Assembly: GCA_017993715.1 (NCBI GenBank)
Contig: JAGOME010000025.1
Location: 1-52,507 of the forward strand
Direction of reading: 5' to 3'
Source: Phycicoccus sp.
Lineage (GTDB): Bacteria > Actinomycetota > Actinomycetes > Actinomycetales > Dermatophilaceae
Length of the DNA stretch: 52,507 nt
The notes under the pieces were generated by a model. It had not been told where the DNA came from, did no database searches, and saw nothing but the letters and a program-made list of their open reading frames with translations. A program made the translations under genes and the position numbers. Below are positions 16,497 through 26,200 of the stretch, one piece after another; position 1 is the stretch's first letter, and the number at the start of each line of letters is the position of its first letter.

Positions 16497-17756
16497 GTGA
16501 CTGGGGACGCGGCGATGGGCACGATCACCCCGAACGAGGGCGGGACCGCGCCAGGGCGCGGCAACGAGATCAACCTTGCGGACGCGGGGCTGGGTCGGGT
16601 CCCGATCGCGATCACGGTGGTCGCGCTGCTGTTCGCGGTCCTCGCGCCGATCCGGGCCTACCCCGACAGCCCGCTCGAGGTCGTCGTGGGGGTGGTCCTG
16701 TGGATCCTGGCTGCCGTTCTGACCTGGCGTCTGCTGCGCCGTCCCCAGGCCGTGACAGCAGCGCTGGTGCTCGCAGCCTCGACCGGCCTGATGTTCCTCC
16801 CGACGTGGGGCACGGCCTCGGGGCTGCTCACTCTGGTCGCGACCGCCGCCATCGGGCTGCTGGCGGGGCTACGGCCCGCCGTCTTTGGGGCCTTAGTGCT
16901 CGCGGTCCTGCAGCTCGTCGGCTCGTTCCTCATCGGGGCTCGAGATCCCGCCGATCAGGTGGTGCAGTCCGTCGCGCTCTTCTTGCTGCTGGTGACGGCA
17001 GGAGCCTTCGGGGCCACGGCCCGCTCCGCGGAACAGGCGCGTGCCCTGGCCGCTCGCCAAGGCGCCGAGTTGGCCGTGACCAATGCCAAGTTGACGGCGT
17101 CCATCGCCACCGAGCGTGAGCTGGTGCTGGCTCAGGAGCGGGCCCGCTCGGCCCGAGACCTGCACGATGGGCTCGGCCACCGGCTCACGTTGGTCTCGAT
17201 GTCGTTGGAGTTTGCCCGCCGGACCAAGGACACCGACCCTGATCGGGCCTGGGCCGAGGTCGAGGTGGCCGATGCGACCAACCAAGACGCGCTGGATGTC
17301 ATGCGTCGATGGGTGCGTGCCCTCAACCCGCCGCGTCCACTGGCGGGTCTTGGCGGCGCCGAGGCGTTTGACGTCATCGCCGAAGCGTTCCGCGGGACCG
17401 GATTCGACGTGAGCGTCGAGCATCGTGGGGACACCGCGCCCTTGCCCGACGAGGTCAGTCTGTACACCACCCGATTCGTCCAGGAGGGCTTGACCAACGT
17501 GTTGCGGCATTCGGATGCTCAGACCGTCCGCATCGACGTCGTCCAGAGCCCCGCGCAGGTCCGCATTGCCGTCCGCGACGACGGCGATCCCGGCGCGAGT
17601 GTGCCAGAGGGTTTCGGGCTGCGCTCGTTACGCGAACGGGCCGAAGAGCTCGGGGGGAGCCTGCGGTTCGGTCCGATGACCGGTGCGGGATGGGAGACAG
17701 CGGTGGTCCTGCCGCTGCGGCCCGCGGGCGTCGCCTCGACGGCAGGTCAGTCATGA
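16497..17756 (+). CDS. Sensor histidine kinase, NarL/LiaS type (HisKA_3)
   Basis: About 419 residues from GTG 16497 (GTG 16488 and ATG 16515 are alternatives). About five or six membrane segments span residues 35-180 with only short loops, so it is an intramembrane-sensing kinase without a periplasmic domain. A short coiled coil (ARSAEQARALAARQGAEL) follows. Dimerisation and phosphorylation occur at H223 in SARDLHDGLGHRL. The HATPase has N334 in EGLTNVLRHS and the G1 box VRDDGDPG. It ends with ATGA overlap into the regulator gene. Divergent placement from the ABC genes suggests it senses or controls that transporter. Confidence 0.9.
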   Translation: MTGDAAMGTITPNEGGTAPGRGNEINLADAGLGRVPIAITVVALLFAVLAPIRAYPDSPLEVVVGVVLWILAAVLTWRLLRRPQAVTAALVLAASTGLMFLPTWGTASGLLTLVATAAIGLLAGLRPAVFGALVLAVLQLVGSFLIGARDPADQVVQSVALFLLLVTAGAFGATARSAEQARALAARQGAELAVTNAKLTASIATERELVLAQERARSARDLHDGLGHRLTLVSMSLEFARRTKDTDPDRAWAEVEVADATNQDALDVMRRWVRALNPPRPLAGLGGAEAFDVIAEAFRGTGFDVSVEHRGDTAPLPDEVSLYTTRFVQEGLTNVLRHSDAQTVRIDVVQSPAQVRIAVRDDGDPGASVPEGFGLRSLRERAEELGGSLRFGPMTGAGWETAVVLPLRPAGVASTAGQS

Positions 17757-18388
17757 CGATCCGGGTCGTCGTGGTCGACGATCAGGAGCTGATGCGCCGC
17801 GGGCTGACCCTGCTGCTGAGCACCGAGCCGGGCATCGAGGTGGTCGGCGAGGCGGGCCATGGCCAGGAGGGACTCGCGGTTGTTGCGGCGAGAGCGCCCG
17901 ATGTGGTCCTCACGGACTTCAAGATGCCGGGAATGGACGGTGTCGCGCTTGTCGAGGCTCTGCAGCGTGAGCATCCCGGCCTCCCGGTGATCATGCTGTC
18001 CACCTTCGACGATGGGGATCTCGTGCGCCGGGCCCTGGCCGCGGGCGCGGCCGGCTTCCTGCTCAAGGACTCCTCGACTGCCGACCTGGTCCATGGCTGT
18101 CAGGCGGTGCTCGAGGGCGGCCTGGTCGTGGACCCGCGAGTCGCCCGGGCCGCGATGGCACGGCATTCAGAGGCGGCGAAGCCCACCGAGAGTCCGCTGG
18201 CGGTGCTGACCCGCGCCGAGCGGGCCGTCGCCACTTTGGTCGCGACCGGCGCGACCAACCTGGAGATCGCCGAGCACCTGGTTATTGCCGAGGGCACGGT
18301 CAAGAACCATGTCTCGGCCCTGCTGCGCAAGCTGGACCAACGTGACCGCACCGGCCTGGCGCTGCTCCTGAGCCGCTATCTCGGCTAA
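17753..18388 (+). CDS. Response regulator, NarL/LuxR family
   Basis: This 211-residue protein has a receiver domain (1-120) with acidic pocket D9-D10, phospho-acceptor D55 in VVLTDFKMPGMDG, a Thr/Ser in MLSTFDD and a Lys in FLLKDSS. A LuxR-type helix-turn-helix is at the C terminus (LTRAERAVATLVATGATN...EIAEHLVIAEGTVKNHVSALL). The start overlaps the kinase stop. Probable targets are the divergent ABC operon and its own promoter in the 16356-16496 gap; I did not identify a convincing operator there. Confidence 0.92.
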   Translation: MTIRVVVVDDQELMRRGLTLLLSTEPGIEVVGEAGHGQEGLAVVAARAPDVVLTDFKMPGMDGVALVEALQREHPGLPVIMLSTFDDGDLVRRALAAGAAGFLLKDSSTADLVHGCQAVLEGGLVVDPRVARAAMARHSEAAKPTESPLAVLTRAERAVATLVATGATNLEIAEHLVIAEGTVKNHVSALLRKLDQRDRTGLALLLSRYLG

Positions 18389-18406
18389 CGCAGCACCGCG
18401 TCCGGC

Positions 18407-18432
18407 AGGTGGCGGCTCAACGGCAGCCACCT
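18407..18432. terminator. Bidirectional hairpin between the response regulator and the RhlE gene
   Basis: AGGTGGC (18407-18413) and GCCACCT (18426-18432) pair around a 12-nt loop in the 60-bp gap of two convergent genes. No T-run. Confidence 0.45.
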
Positions 18433-18448
18433 CACCCGACGCCCGCGG

Positions 18449-19969
18449 TCAGCTCTGCTCGGCCGCCTGCCCACCGCGAGTGCGGCGACGCTGGCGGCGG
18501 CGGGGGGCCGCTTCGGTGTTCGCCGCAGCGGTGTCTTGGCGCTCGCGACGCTCGCCGCGTGAACCCTCGCGGTCCTTGCTCCGGCTCTCACCATTGCGAG
18601 CCGGGGCACGGCCACTGCGGCCACCACCCTGCCCGCGTCGGCCACCGGACTTGCCGGTCTCGCCGAGGTCCTCGAGCACCTCGGCGTCCAGGCCGGCGCG
18701 GGTCTGCTGCGCCTTGGGCAGCCGACCCTTGGCCTCGCGCGGGATGTCGAGCTCCTCGTAGAGGTGCTCTGAGGAGGAATAGGTCTCCTCGGGCTCGGGG
18801 ATGCCGAGGTCGAGGGTCTTGTTGACCAGTCCCCAGCGGGGCATGTCATCCCAGTCGACGAAGGTCACCGCAACACCGGTGTTGCCCGCGCGGCCGGTCC
18901 GGCCGATGCGGTGGACGTAGGTCTTCTCGTCCTCGGGGCACTGGAAGTTGATGACGTGAGTGACGTTGTCGACGTCGATCCCGCGCGCGGCGACATCGGT
19001 GGCCACGAGAACGTCAACCTTGCCGGAGCGGAACGCACGCAGCGCCTGCTCACGGGCACCCTGGCCGAGGTCGCCATGGATGGCGGCGGCAGCAAAGCCG
19101 CGGTCGGCCAGATCGTCGGACACCTTGGCCGCAGTGCGCTTGGTGCGGGTGAACACCAGGGCCAGACCCCGGCCGCGGGCCTGCAGGATGCGCGCCAGCA
19201 TCTCGGTCTTGTCCATCGCGTGCGCACGGAAGACGAACTGCTTGATCGCCTTGACGGTCTGCGACGTGTCGTCGTCACCCTCAGTCATGGCCCGGATGTG
19301 GGTCGGCTGACCCATGTAGCGCCGCGCGAGGGCCACGACGGCGCCCGGCATGGTGGCCGAGAACAGCATGGTCTGGCGGTTGGGCGGCGTCATTGCGAGG
19401 AGCTTCTCGACGTCAGGGAGGAAGCCGAGGTCGAGCATCTCGTCGGCCTCGTCGAGCACGACGATGCCGGCGTGGGACAGATCCAGGTGGCCCTGCTTGG
19501 CCAGGTCGATGAGGCGGCCGGGGGTGCCGACGACGACCTCGACGCCCCGCTTGAGGGCCTCAACCTGCGGCTCGTAGGCCCGCCCGCCATAGACGGTCAG
19601 GACCCGAATCCCGCGCTTGGCGGCGGCCCGCTCGAGGTCACCGGCGACCTGCACGGCGAGCTCGCGGGTCGGTGCCACGGCCAGGGCCTGCGGCTTGCCG
19701 GGGTGGCGGAAGTCCGCCCACGCCTCGTCACTGGGTGACACGACCCGGTTGAGCAACGGAATGCCGAAGCCGAGGGTCTTGCCCGTGCCGGTCTTGGCCT
19801 GGCCGATGATGTCGTGGCCACCGAGGGCGACCGGCAGGGTCATGGACTGGATCGGGAACGGGTGGGTGATCCCGGCGTCGGCGAGTGCCTCGACGATCTG
19901 GGGATGAATGGGGAAACTGGCGAACGTCTCGACGGGGGCGTCGAGTGGCTCAACCTGGGCATCGGTCAT
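18449..19969 (-). CDS. rhlE: DEAD-box RNA helicase, RhlE-like
   Basis: About 506 residues from ATG 19969; the open frame extends to 20146 but the extra residues look non-coding. Motifs in order: Q motif HPFPIQS, Walker A AKTGTGKT (58-65), PTREL, TPGR, VLDEADEML, SATM, the C-terminal ATDVAARGID and HRIGRTGR. A 130-residue tail follows, rich in Arg, Gly and charged residues (GRRGQGGGRSGR), which would bind RNA. It is an ATP-dependent RNA unwinding enzyme for ribosome assembly or RNA decay. About 150 nt upstream (with an octamer at 20072) could be a long leader, as is common for cold-inducible helicases. No clear ribosome site precedes ATG 19969. Confidence 0.92.
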   Translation of the reverse strand: MTDAQVEPLDAPVETFASFPIHPQIVEALADAGITHPFPIQSMTLPVALGGHDIIGQAKTGTGKTLGFGIPLLNRVVSPSDEAWADFRHPGKPQALAVAPTRELAVQVAGDLERAAAKRGIRVLTVYGGRAYEPQVEALKRGVEVVVGTPGRLIDLAKQGHLDLSHAGIVVLDEADEMLDLGFLPDVEKLLAMTPPNRQTMLFSATMPGAVVALARRYMGQPTHIRAMTEGDDDTSQTVKAIKQFVFRAHAMDKTEMLARILQARGRGLALVFTRTKRTAAKVSDDLADRGFAAAAIHGDLGQGAREQALRAFRSGKVDVLVATDVAARGIDVDNVTHVINFQCPEDEKTYVHRIGRTGRAGNTGVAVTFVDWDDMPRWGLVNKTLDLGIPEPEETYSSSEHLYEELDIPREAKGRLPKAQQTRAGLDAEVLEDLGETGKSGGRRGQGGGRSGRAPARNGESRSKDREGSRGERRERQDTAAANTEAAPRRRQRRRTRGGQAAEQS

Positions 19970-20149
19970 GGAGTTATTCAGCTTTCGATCGGCGAACGGC
20001 GAACGCCGCTCAGGCGTACGGGCCGATCGGAAGTCTGCGTGCGCACGACATACTCGCCGTGGCAAATGGAGGAATGCCGTCAGGCTCCTCGGGGGGTCAT
20101 CGGGCCGACCGGGCACCGGAAGAACACCCTCATGATACCTGCCCACGAC

Positions 20150-20155
20150 TAGGCT
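20150..20155 (+). promoter_or_regulatory. -10 box TAGGCT, leaderless start of the ferritin-like gene
   Basis: TAGGCT is followed by 8 nt and the ATG at 20164. Confidence 0.5.
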
Positions 20156-20163
20156 GCGGCGCC

Positions 20164-20829
20164 ATGGACACCTCGATCGACGACCCGGCCTATCGAGCGG
20201 CGGTCACCGACCTGCTCGGCGTCCTTGCTTATGGGGAGTTGTCCGCGTCGCTGCGGATGGCAGCCGACGGGGTCCTGGCCCCCTCTTTGGCCATCCAAGC
20301 GGGCATTGCCCGGCTGGCCGCAGCGGACTATCGACACTACGAAGTGCTCGTGGGCCGCATGCAGGATCTGGGCATCGATGCCGAGGCGGCCATGCAGCCG
20401 TTCGTGGCGCCGTTCACCGGGTTCCACGAGCGCACCCGTCCCAACGACTGGCTGGAGGGGCTGACCAAGGCCTACATCGGGGACGGCATCGCCCGCGACT
20501 TCTATCAGGAGATGGCGGCATTCGTCGACGACGGCACCCGCGAGATCATGGCGACCGCTTTGGACAGCCAGGCCGCGTCGGACTTCATCGTCGAAGTGGT
20601 GACGGCGGCGATCAAACTGGACAACACGGCGTCTGGGCGGCTGGCCTTGTGGGGGCGACGGCTCCTTGGTGAGGCCTTGTCCAACGGGCAGTTGGTCGCG
20701 GCCGAACGGGACGCCCTCGCGGGGTTGCTCGTCGGATCTGGCGCTGATCTGACGCAGGTGGGCCAGATGTTCGAGCGGCTTCAGCAGCGCCACCAGGCAC
20801 GGATGGCCCGGCTCGGCCTGCAGGCCTAG
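20164..20829 (+). CDS. Ferritin-like protein of the MiaE-like (tRNA hydroxylase) fold
   Basis: This 221-residue all-helical protein looks like a ferritin-like four-helix bundle. Carboxylate/His pairs are present (GELSASLRMAAD and AADYRHYEVL), consistent with a di-iron site of the E-x-x-H type; the second helix pair is less clear. From memory, the actinobacterial gene beside rhlE is annotated as ferritin-like or related to tRNA-(ms2io6A) hydroxylase, and position agrees. Activity is unproven. A hydroxylase role on tRNA is possible, but I would annotate it only as ferritin-like. It is divergent from rhlE. Confidence 0.75.
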   Translation: MDTSIDDPAYRAAVTDLLGVLAYGELSASLRMAADGVLAPSLAIQAGIARLAAADYRHYEVLVGRMQDLGIDAEAAMQPFVAPFTGFHERTRPNDWLEGLTKAYIGDGIARDFYQEMAAFVDDGTREIMATALDSQAASDFIVEVVTAAIKLDNTASGRLALWGRRLLGEALSNGQLVAAERDALAGLLVGSGADLTQVGQMFERLQQRHQARMARLGLQA

Positions 20830-20857
20830 CCGGGCCATCCACCCTGCGGGCTGAGGA

Positions 20858-21094
20858 TCAGCTCCCCGGGGTCAGGCCGAAGCCGACGCGTCCCTTCTCG
20901 GACTCGCCGATCTGGATCCAGCCGAGGGCACGGGCCGGGACGATGATCCGTCGGCCCTTGGTGTCGGTGAGGGAGAGCACGGGCGACTCGCCCGACAGCG
21001 CCCGCTCGACGGCCGTGGCGACCTCCTCGGGCGTGGCCTCGGTCTCGAACGAGATGTCACGCGCGACGTGCTGCACGCCGATGTTGACCTCCAT
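20858..21094 (-). CDS. DUF3107 domain-containing protein
   Basis: This 78-residue protein starts MEVNIGVQHVARDISFETEA and contains the VLSLTDTKGRRIIVPARALGWIQIG core of the DUF3107 family, small actinobacterial proteins of unknown function. The ATG at 21094 is preceded by CAGGAGT with 8-nt spacing. A much longer overlapping open frame is a shadow. It sits next to the TetR gene (80-bp gap), both on the minus strand, as in mycobacteria (Rv3208A/Rv3208, from memory). No catalytic motif is evident; the short beta-rich sequence suggests a binding module. Confidence 0.88.
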   Translation of the reverse strand: MEVNIGVQHVARDISFETEATPEEVATAVERALSGESPVLSLTDTKGRRIIVPARALGWIQIGESEKGRVGFGLTPGS

Positions 21095-21174
21095 GGGAGG
21101 GACTCCTGTCGTGGTGTGTGGGTAGGTGTCCTGGCCGGGCGCGCGGTGGCTGCCCGACCGGGTGTCATCTCGGT

Positions 21175-21822
21175 CTAACCGGACGTCGTGAGTTTTGCTT
21201 CCCCCGAAGCCAACGGCAGGGACCCGATGCCCCGCCAGGCAAGGGTGGCGATGAGCTCGCTGGCCTGCTCCTTGGTCAGCGCATTGTGGGTCGCCAGCCA
21301 GTGTCGCGCGCTGATGTGGGCCATCCCGGCCAGGGCGACCCCGAGGAGCATGGCCCGCTCGTCGTCGACCCCGGTGTCGCCGGCGATGACATCGGCGAAC
21401 GCCTCGGCACACGTGAACTCCACGGCATCCAGCCGCGCGCGGACCTGGGGGACGCTGGTCAGGTCCGACTCGAAGACCATCCGGAATGCCGCGCCGTCCT
21501 GGGTCACGAAGTCGTAATAGGCCGACACGGTGGCCATGACCCGCTCGTGATTGTCATCCGGGCTCTGCGCCAGGGCCTGGGTAATCAGGCCCTCAAGGGT
21601 CTCGCAGTGCTTGTCGAGCAGTGCCAAGTAGAGCTCGAGCTTGCCGGGAAAGTGCTGGTAGAGCACCGGCTTGGACACCCCCGCCCGATCGGCGATCTCA
21701 TCCATGGCGGCCGCGTGATAGCCGCGCTCGGCGAAGACCGACAGGGCTGCATCCAGCAGTTGCGCGCGCCGCTGGGATCTCGGCATGCGTTGGCCGCGAG
21801 TTGCCGGGATCGAGGTCGTCAT
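21175..21822 (-). CDS. TetR/AcrR family transcriptional regulator
   Basis: About 215 residues from ATG 21822, with GGGAGA a few bases upstream. The N-terminal DNA-binding domain is clear: RRAQLLDAALSVFAERGY, then AMDEIADRAGVSKPVLYQHF with the conserved Tyr/Phe after the recognition helix. The C-terminal ligand domain includes SAYYDFVTQDGAAFRMVF and FTCAEAFADVIAGDTG. Family members usually repress a neighbouring gene. Candidates here are its own gene and the divergent moeZ promoter in the 144-bp gap. I saw no obvious palindromic operator. From memory it matches Rv3208. Confidence 0.9.
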   Translation of the reverse strand: MTTSIPATRGQRMPRSQRRAQLLDAALSVFAERGYHAAAMDEIADRAGVSKPVLYQHFPGKLELYLALLDKHCETLEGLITQALAQSPDDNHERVMATVSAYYDFVTQDGAAFRMVFESDLTSVPQVRARLDAVEFTCAEAFADVIAGDTGVDDERAMLLGVALAGMAHISARHWLATHNALTKEQASELIATLAWRGIGSLPLASGEAKLTTSG

Positions 21823-21953
21823 CGGGTCTCCCAGGGGCCAGAGGATGGGTGAGGTGCGGCAGCGATGGCACACCACTGCTTGCGGCGCCATCCTAGGCAG
21901 CCTGGGCGACGTTGCCCTCAGGCAGCCCACGGTGACGCCTCCCTGCCCTGACG

Positions 21954-21959
21954 TAGGGT
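21954..21959 (+). promoter_or_regulatory. -10 box TAGGGT, leaderless start of moeZ
   Basis: TAGGGT is followed by 7 nt and the ATG at 21967. Confidence 0.6.
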
Positions 21960-21966
21960 CGCCTCT

Positions 21967-23151
21967 ATGGTCGGTCTGCCGCCTGCTGTTCCCGTGGTGT
22001 CACCCGGACCGGTGCTCACCGCGGCCGAGCGCACTCGCTATGCCCGGCATCTGCTGCTGCCGGGTTTCGGCGAGGAGGGACAGCGGCGGTTGCGGGCCGC
22101 GCGGGTCCTCGTCGTGGGGGCCGGCGGGCTGGGCTCCCCGGTCTTGCAGTACCTCGCGGCCGCGGGAGTCGGGCGGCTCACCATCGTCGACGACGACGCC
22201 GTGGACGAGACCAACCTGCAACGGCAAGTGATCCATCGCGAGGAGAGCGTCGGCCTGCCCAAGGTCGAGTCGGCGGCCCAGGCAGTGCGCCGACTGAGTA
22301 GTCACGTCGAGGTCGCGGCCCTGAACGCCAGGCTGACGGCGGACAACGTGCTCGAGGTGCTGGCCGGCCACGACGTCGTCGTCGATGGGGCTGACAACTT
22401 CCCGACGCGGTACCTGGTGTCGGATGCCTGTGCTCGGCTCGGCCTGCCCCATGTGTGGGGGTCGATTCATCGGTTCGACGCGCAGCTGAGTGTGTGGTGG
22501 GCGGGGCGTGGGCCCTGCTACCGATGCGCCTTTCCCATCGAGCCAAGCGGCGACGCCGTCCCGTCCTGCGCGGTCGGAGGCGTGCTCGGCGCCCTGTGCG
22601 GGACGATCGGGTCTCTCATGGCCGGCGAGGTCATCACCCTCGTCACCGGGGTGGGGGAGCCGCTGGTCGGGCGGATCCTGGTCCACGACGCGCTGACTGC
22701 CTCGTTCGATGTGCTCCCCGTGGGGGCCCGCACGGGGTGCCCGGTCTGTGGTCCGAATGCCGACTCCTCGCGACCACTCGGAACCGCCCCGGACGCGGGT
22801 GGTTCGGCGGACTCGCAGGCTGCTCCTTCGGAGCCGGTGCCTGCCGTCTCGGTTGTTGAGGCCGCGGCGCGCCTGGCCCGATCGCATCCTCCGTTGTTGC
22901 TCGACGTGCGGGAGCCCGGCGAGCGGGTCGTGGTTGCCCTCGAGGGCTCGGTGGCGATCCCGCTCGCCGAGCTGGCGGATCGGCTGGACGAGTTGCCCCC
23001 TGACCGACCTCTGCTCGTGCTCTGCAAAACGGGGGGTCGGTCGGCGCGGGCGACGGCCCTGCTGCGCGCCCACGAGCGAGACGCGACCAACGTCGAGGGC
23101 GGCATTCTCGCCTGGATCGCCGCCCTGCGCCCGGACCTGCCTCGGTACTGA
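21967..23151 (+). CDS. moeZ: Adenylyltransferase/sulfurtransferase MoeZ
   Basis: This 394-residue fusion has a ThiF/MoeB domain (20-270) joined by a low-complexity linker to a rhodanese domain (290-394). The nucleotide loop is GAGGLG (51-56), with DNLQRQ-type ETNLQRQVIH following and the zinc pairs CYRC and CPVC. The rhodanese loop C353-KTGGR carries the persulfide cysteine. MoeZ adenylates and thiocarboxylates MoaD and CysO-like small proteins, feeding molybdopterin, cysteine and thiamin-type pathways. It partners with the moaE gene near 42.5 kb. Confidence 0.95.
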   Translation: MVGLPPAVPVVSPGPVLTAAERTRYARHLLLPGFGEEGQRRLRAARVLVVGAGGLGSPVLQYLAAAGVGRLTIVDDDAVDETNLQRQVIHREESVGLPKVESAAQAVRRLSSHVEVAALNARLTADNVLEVLAGHDVVVDGADNFPTRYLVSDACARLGLPHVWGSIHRFDAQLSVWWAGRGPCYRCAFPIEPSGDAVPSCAVGGVLGALCGTIGSLMAGEVITLVTGVGEPLVGRILVHDALTASFDVLPVGARTGCPVCGPNADSSRPLGTAPDAGGSADSQAAPSEPVPAVSVVEAAARLARSHPPLLLDVREPGERVVVALEGSVAIPLAELADRLDELPPDRPLLVLCKTGGRSARATALLRAHERDATNVEGGILAWIAALRPDLPRY

Positions 23152-23265
23152 TGCTCCCGCCCTCTGCCCGTCGATGGGGGTGAAACTGGCACCTCGGGAG
23201 TGCCTGTGCAATCCACATCCGCGGTGGCGCGGGCGTGTGTCGGTGGTGCGTGATGGACTTCCGTC

Positions 23266-26200
23266 GTGCGCCTGACCCGACCCGCTCCGCCGACGATCAC
23301 CGACCGGGTGCACGATCCTGCGCAGGCCGCGGCGGTGGCGCATCGCGGACCCCTGCTTCGGGTGTTGGGTGCCCCAGGCACCGGCAAGACGACGGTTGCC
23401 GTGGAGATGGTGCTGGATCGCGTCACATCGGGTGAGTTCCCGCCCGATGCCTGTCTTGTGCTGACCTCCGGGCGTCAAGCGGCCGAGCGGCTGCGTTCCC
23501 AGATCACGACCGCGATCGGGGGCACCTCGACGTCCCCGCTGGCTCGGACCCTGCCCTCACTGGGCTTCGGGATCCTCGCGGCGGCGGCGGCCGCGCGTGG
23601 CGCGCCGGCCCCGCGGCTGCTGTCGGGACCGGAGCAGGATGTCGTGCTCGGCGAGCTGTTGCGTGGGCATCAGGATGAGGGCACCGGACCGGTCTGGCCA
23701 CCGCGCTGCGCCAGCGCGGTGGGGACGCGTGGCTTCCGGCAAGAGCTGCGTGACCTGCTCATGCGGGCCGTCGAGCTTGACGTCGGCCCGGCCTTGCTGG
23801 CCCATCTTGGCCAGCAGGGCGATCGCCCCGAATGGGTGGCCGCGGCCGCCGTCCTCGCGGAGTACGACGAGGTCACGGCGCTGGCGAGTCCCGGGGCGGT
23901 CGACCCCGCATGGCTCCTTGGGGCGGCGGCGACTGCCCTGGCCGACGACGACCACCTCGCGGCCGACCTTGCGCAGACCCTGCGGTTGCTCGTCGTCGAC
24001 GATGCCCAGGAGCTGACCCATCCCGGGCTGCGGCTGCTCACCGCGCTCACACGGCGTGTCCCGGGCCTGCAGCTGGCGCTGATCGGGGATCCGGATGCGG
24101 CGACTCAGGCCTTCCGTGGGGCCGATCCCGCGCTGCTCGCGCATCGGTGGCTAGAGCTCGGGCAGGGGCCCACTCACGTGCTGGGCACCGATCACCGCAG
24201 TGACACGGCCGTGCGAGCCGCGGCCCGGGCCGTCACCGGACACATCGGGGTCCTTGGCGGCACGTCGCACCGGGCGCCTGAGGGGTCCGAGCGTGCGGGA
24301 GTGGTCGAGGTTCATCAGGTGCGGACGGTCGCCGAGGAGGCCCAGCTCGCGGCCGACACGGTGCGTCGGGCGCACCTCCTGCAGGGCGTGCCGTGGTCGC
24401 GGATGGCCGTCATCGTGCGTGGGCGGGCCCGCACCGCGACCCTTCGCCGCGTCCTGTCGGCCTCCGGCGTGCCCGTGGGGGTCGCCGCGGCAGATCTGCC
24501 ACTGCGCGACGAGCCCGCGGTGCGGCCACTCCTGGACGTCCTCGGCCACGTGACCTCCGCCGATCCCGACCAGCCGGTCGATGCGGGCCTGGCCATTGAT
24601 CTGCTCCTGTCCCCGCTCGGTGGAGCCGATGCGGTCGTGGTCCGGCGCCTACGCCGGGCACTGCGGCAGGACGAGCTCGCTGGTGGCGGGGCGCGCACGA
24701 GCGATGAGTTGCTCGTGGCCGCCATCGACAGTCCCGCCATGGTCCTGGAGGTCGACGTCGACGCGCGCCCTCTCCTGCGGGTCGCCAGGGTGGTCGCTGC
24801 GGCTCGAGAGGCGGTGAGCTCGGGTGGCAGCGCCGAAGACGTGCTGTGGGCGATCTGGCGGGCGGCCGGTGTGGCACAGGTGTGGCAGCAGCTCGCGCTC
24901 GCCGGGGGCCCCTCCGGCCAGCGAGCAGACCGTGATCTTGACGCCGTGCTCGCTCTGTTTGCCGCGTCCGAGCGGTTTGTCGACCGGCTGCCACACGCCC
25001 CGCCGCGGGCCTTCCTCGAGCACATCCGAGAGCAGGAGGTCCCGGGGGACACCCTGGCCCCGCGCAGCCAGGACCGCGACGTCGTTGAGCTCCTCACACC
25101 CCAAGCGTCCGCCGGGCGCGGCTGGGACCTCGTTGTCATTGCCGGTGTCCAAGAGGGCGTCTGGCCCGACCTGCGGCTGAGGGGTTCGTTGCTCGGGTCT
25201 GCCGAGCTCGCCGATGTCGTGACCGGCCGGCGCCCGCTGTCGGGGGATCCCGGCGACCCGGACGAGCGTCGTCGGCTTCGTCGAGCGGCCATCGCGTCCG
25301 TCCGCCATGACGAGTTGCGGCTCTTCCACGTGGCCCTGACTCGGGCCCGCCACCGCGTCCTGGTGACGGCGGTCCGCAGCGAGGACGAGCAGCCGTCGCC
25401 GCTGCTCGAGGTCATCGATCCGCTGCCCGACGAGCTTGACACGCGGCCCTTCACGACCGTCGAGCGGCCGCTGACCTTGGCCGCCCTGGTCGGCCGCCTT
25501 CGTCGCGAGGCCGTGGGCGGGCACGAGGCGAGCCGGGCGCGGGCGTTTGCGGCTCTGGCCCGGCTGGGCCGTGCAGGGGTCCCTGGGGCCGACCCTTCTC
25601 AGTGGTGGGTTCTGACCCCCCTCAGCGACACCCGGCCCCGCCGTGGACCCGACTCCCAAGTGAGCGTGAGCCCGTCGGCGCTCCAGGGTTTCGTCGACTG
25701 CGAGCTCCGCTGGTTCCTCACGAGCAGCGAGGGTCAAGGTCCGCCGATCGGCTCCGCGGCATTCGGGACCCTGGTTCACGAGATCGCCGCGACTCACGAG
25801 GGCGCAGGCCTGCCCGAGCTCAGCGCGGCGCTCGACGCGCAGTGGTCGCGGCTGGGGCTTCGCCCCGGGTGGACCACGGACAACCAGCGGGCTCTGGGGC
25901 AACAGATGATGACGCGACTGGCGGCCTGGTTCGCCCAGGCGGACAAGCAGGGGTGGCGGCGGGTCGGTGCCGAGGTGTCCGTCCGGGCCCACCTCGGGCG
26001 CATCGTCCTGCGGGGCACGCTGGATCGAGTCGACCTCGACGAGGGAGGCGGCCTGCGCGTCGCCGACTACAAGACCGGCTCGACCAAGCCGACCACGGAC
26101 GAGCTCGCCCGTCATCCGCAGCTCGGCGCCTACCAGGTGGCGTTGGGGCGAGCAGCCGACCCCAGTGAGGTGGCTCCCGAGTTGCGGGAGCACCTCGACC

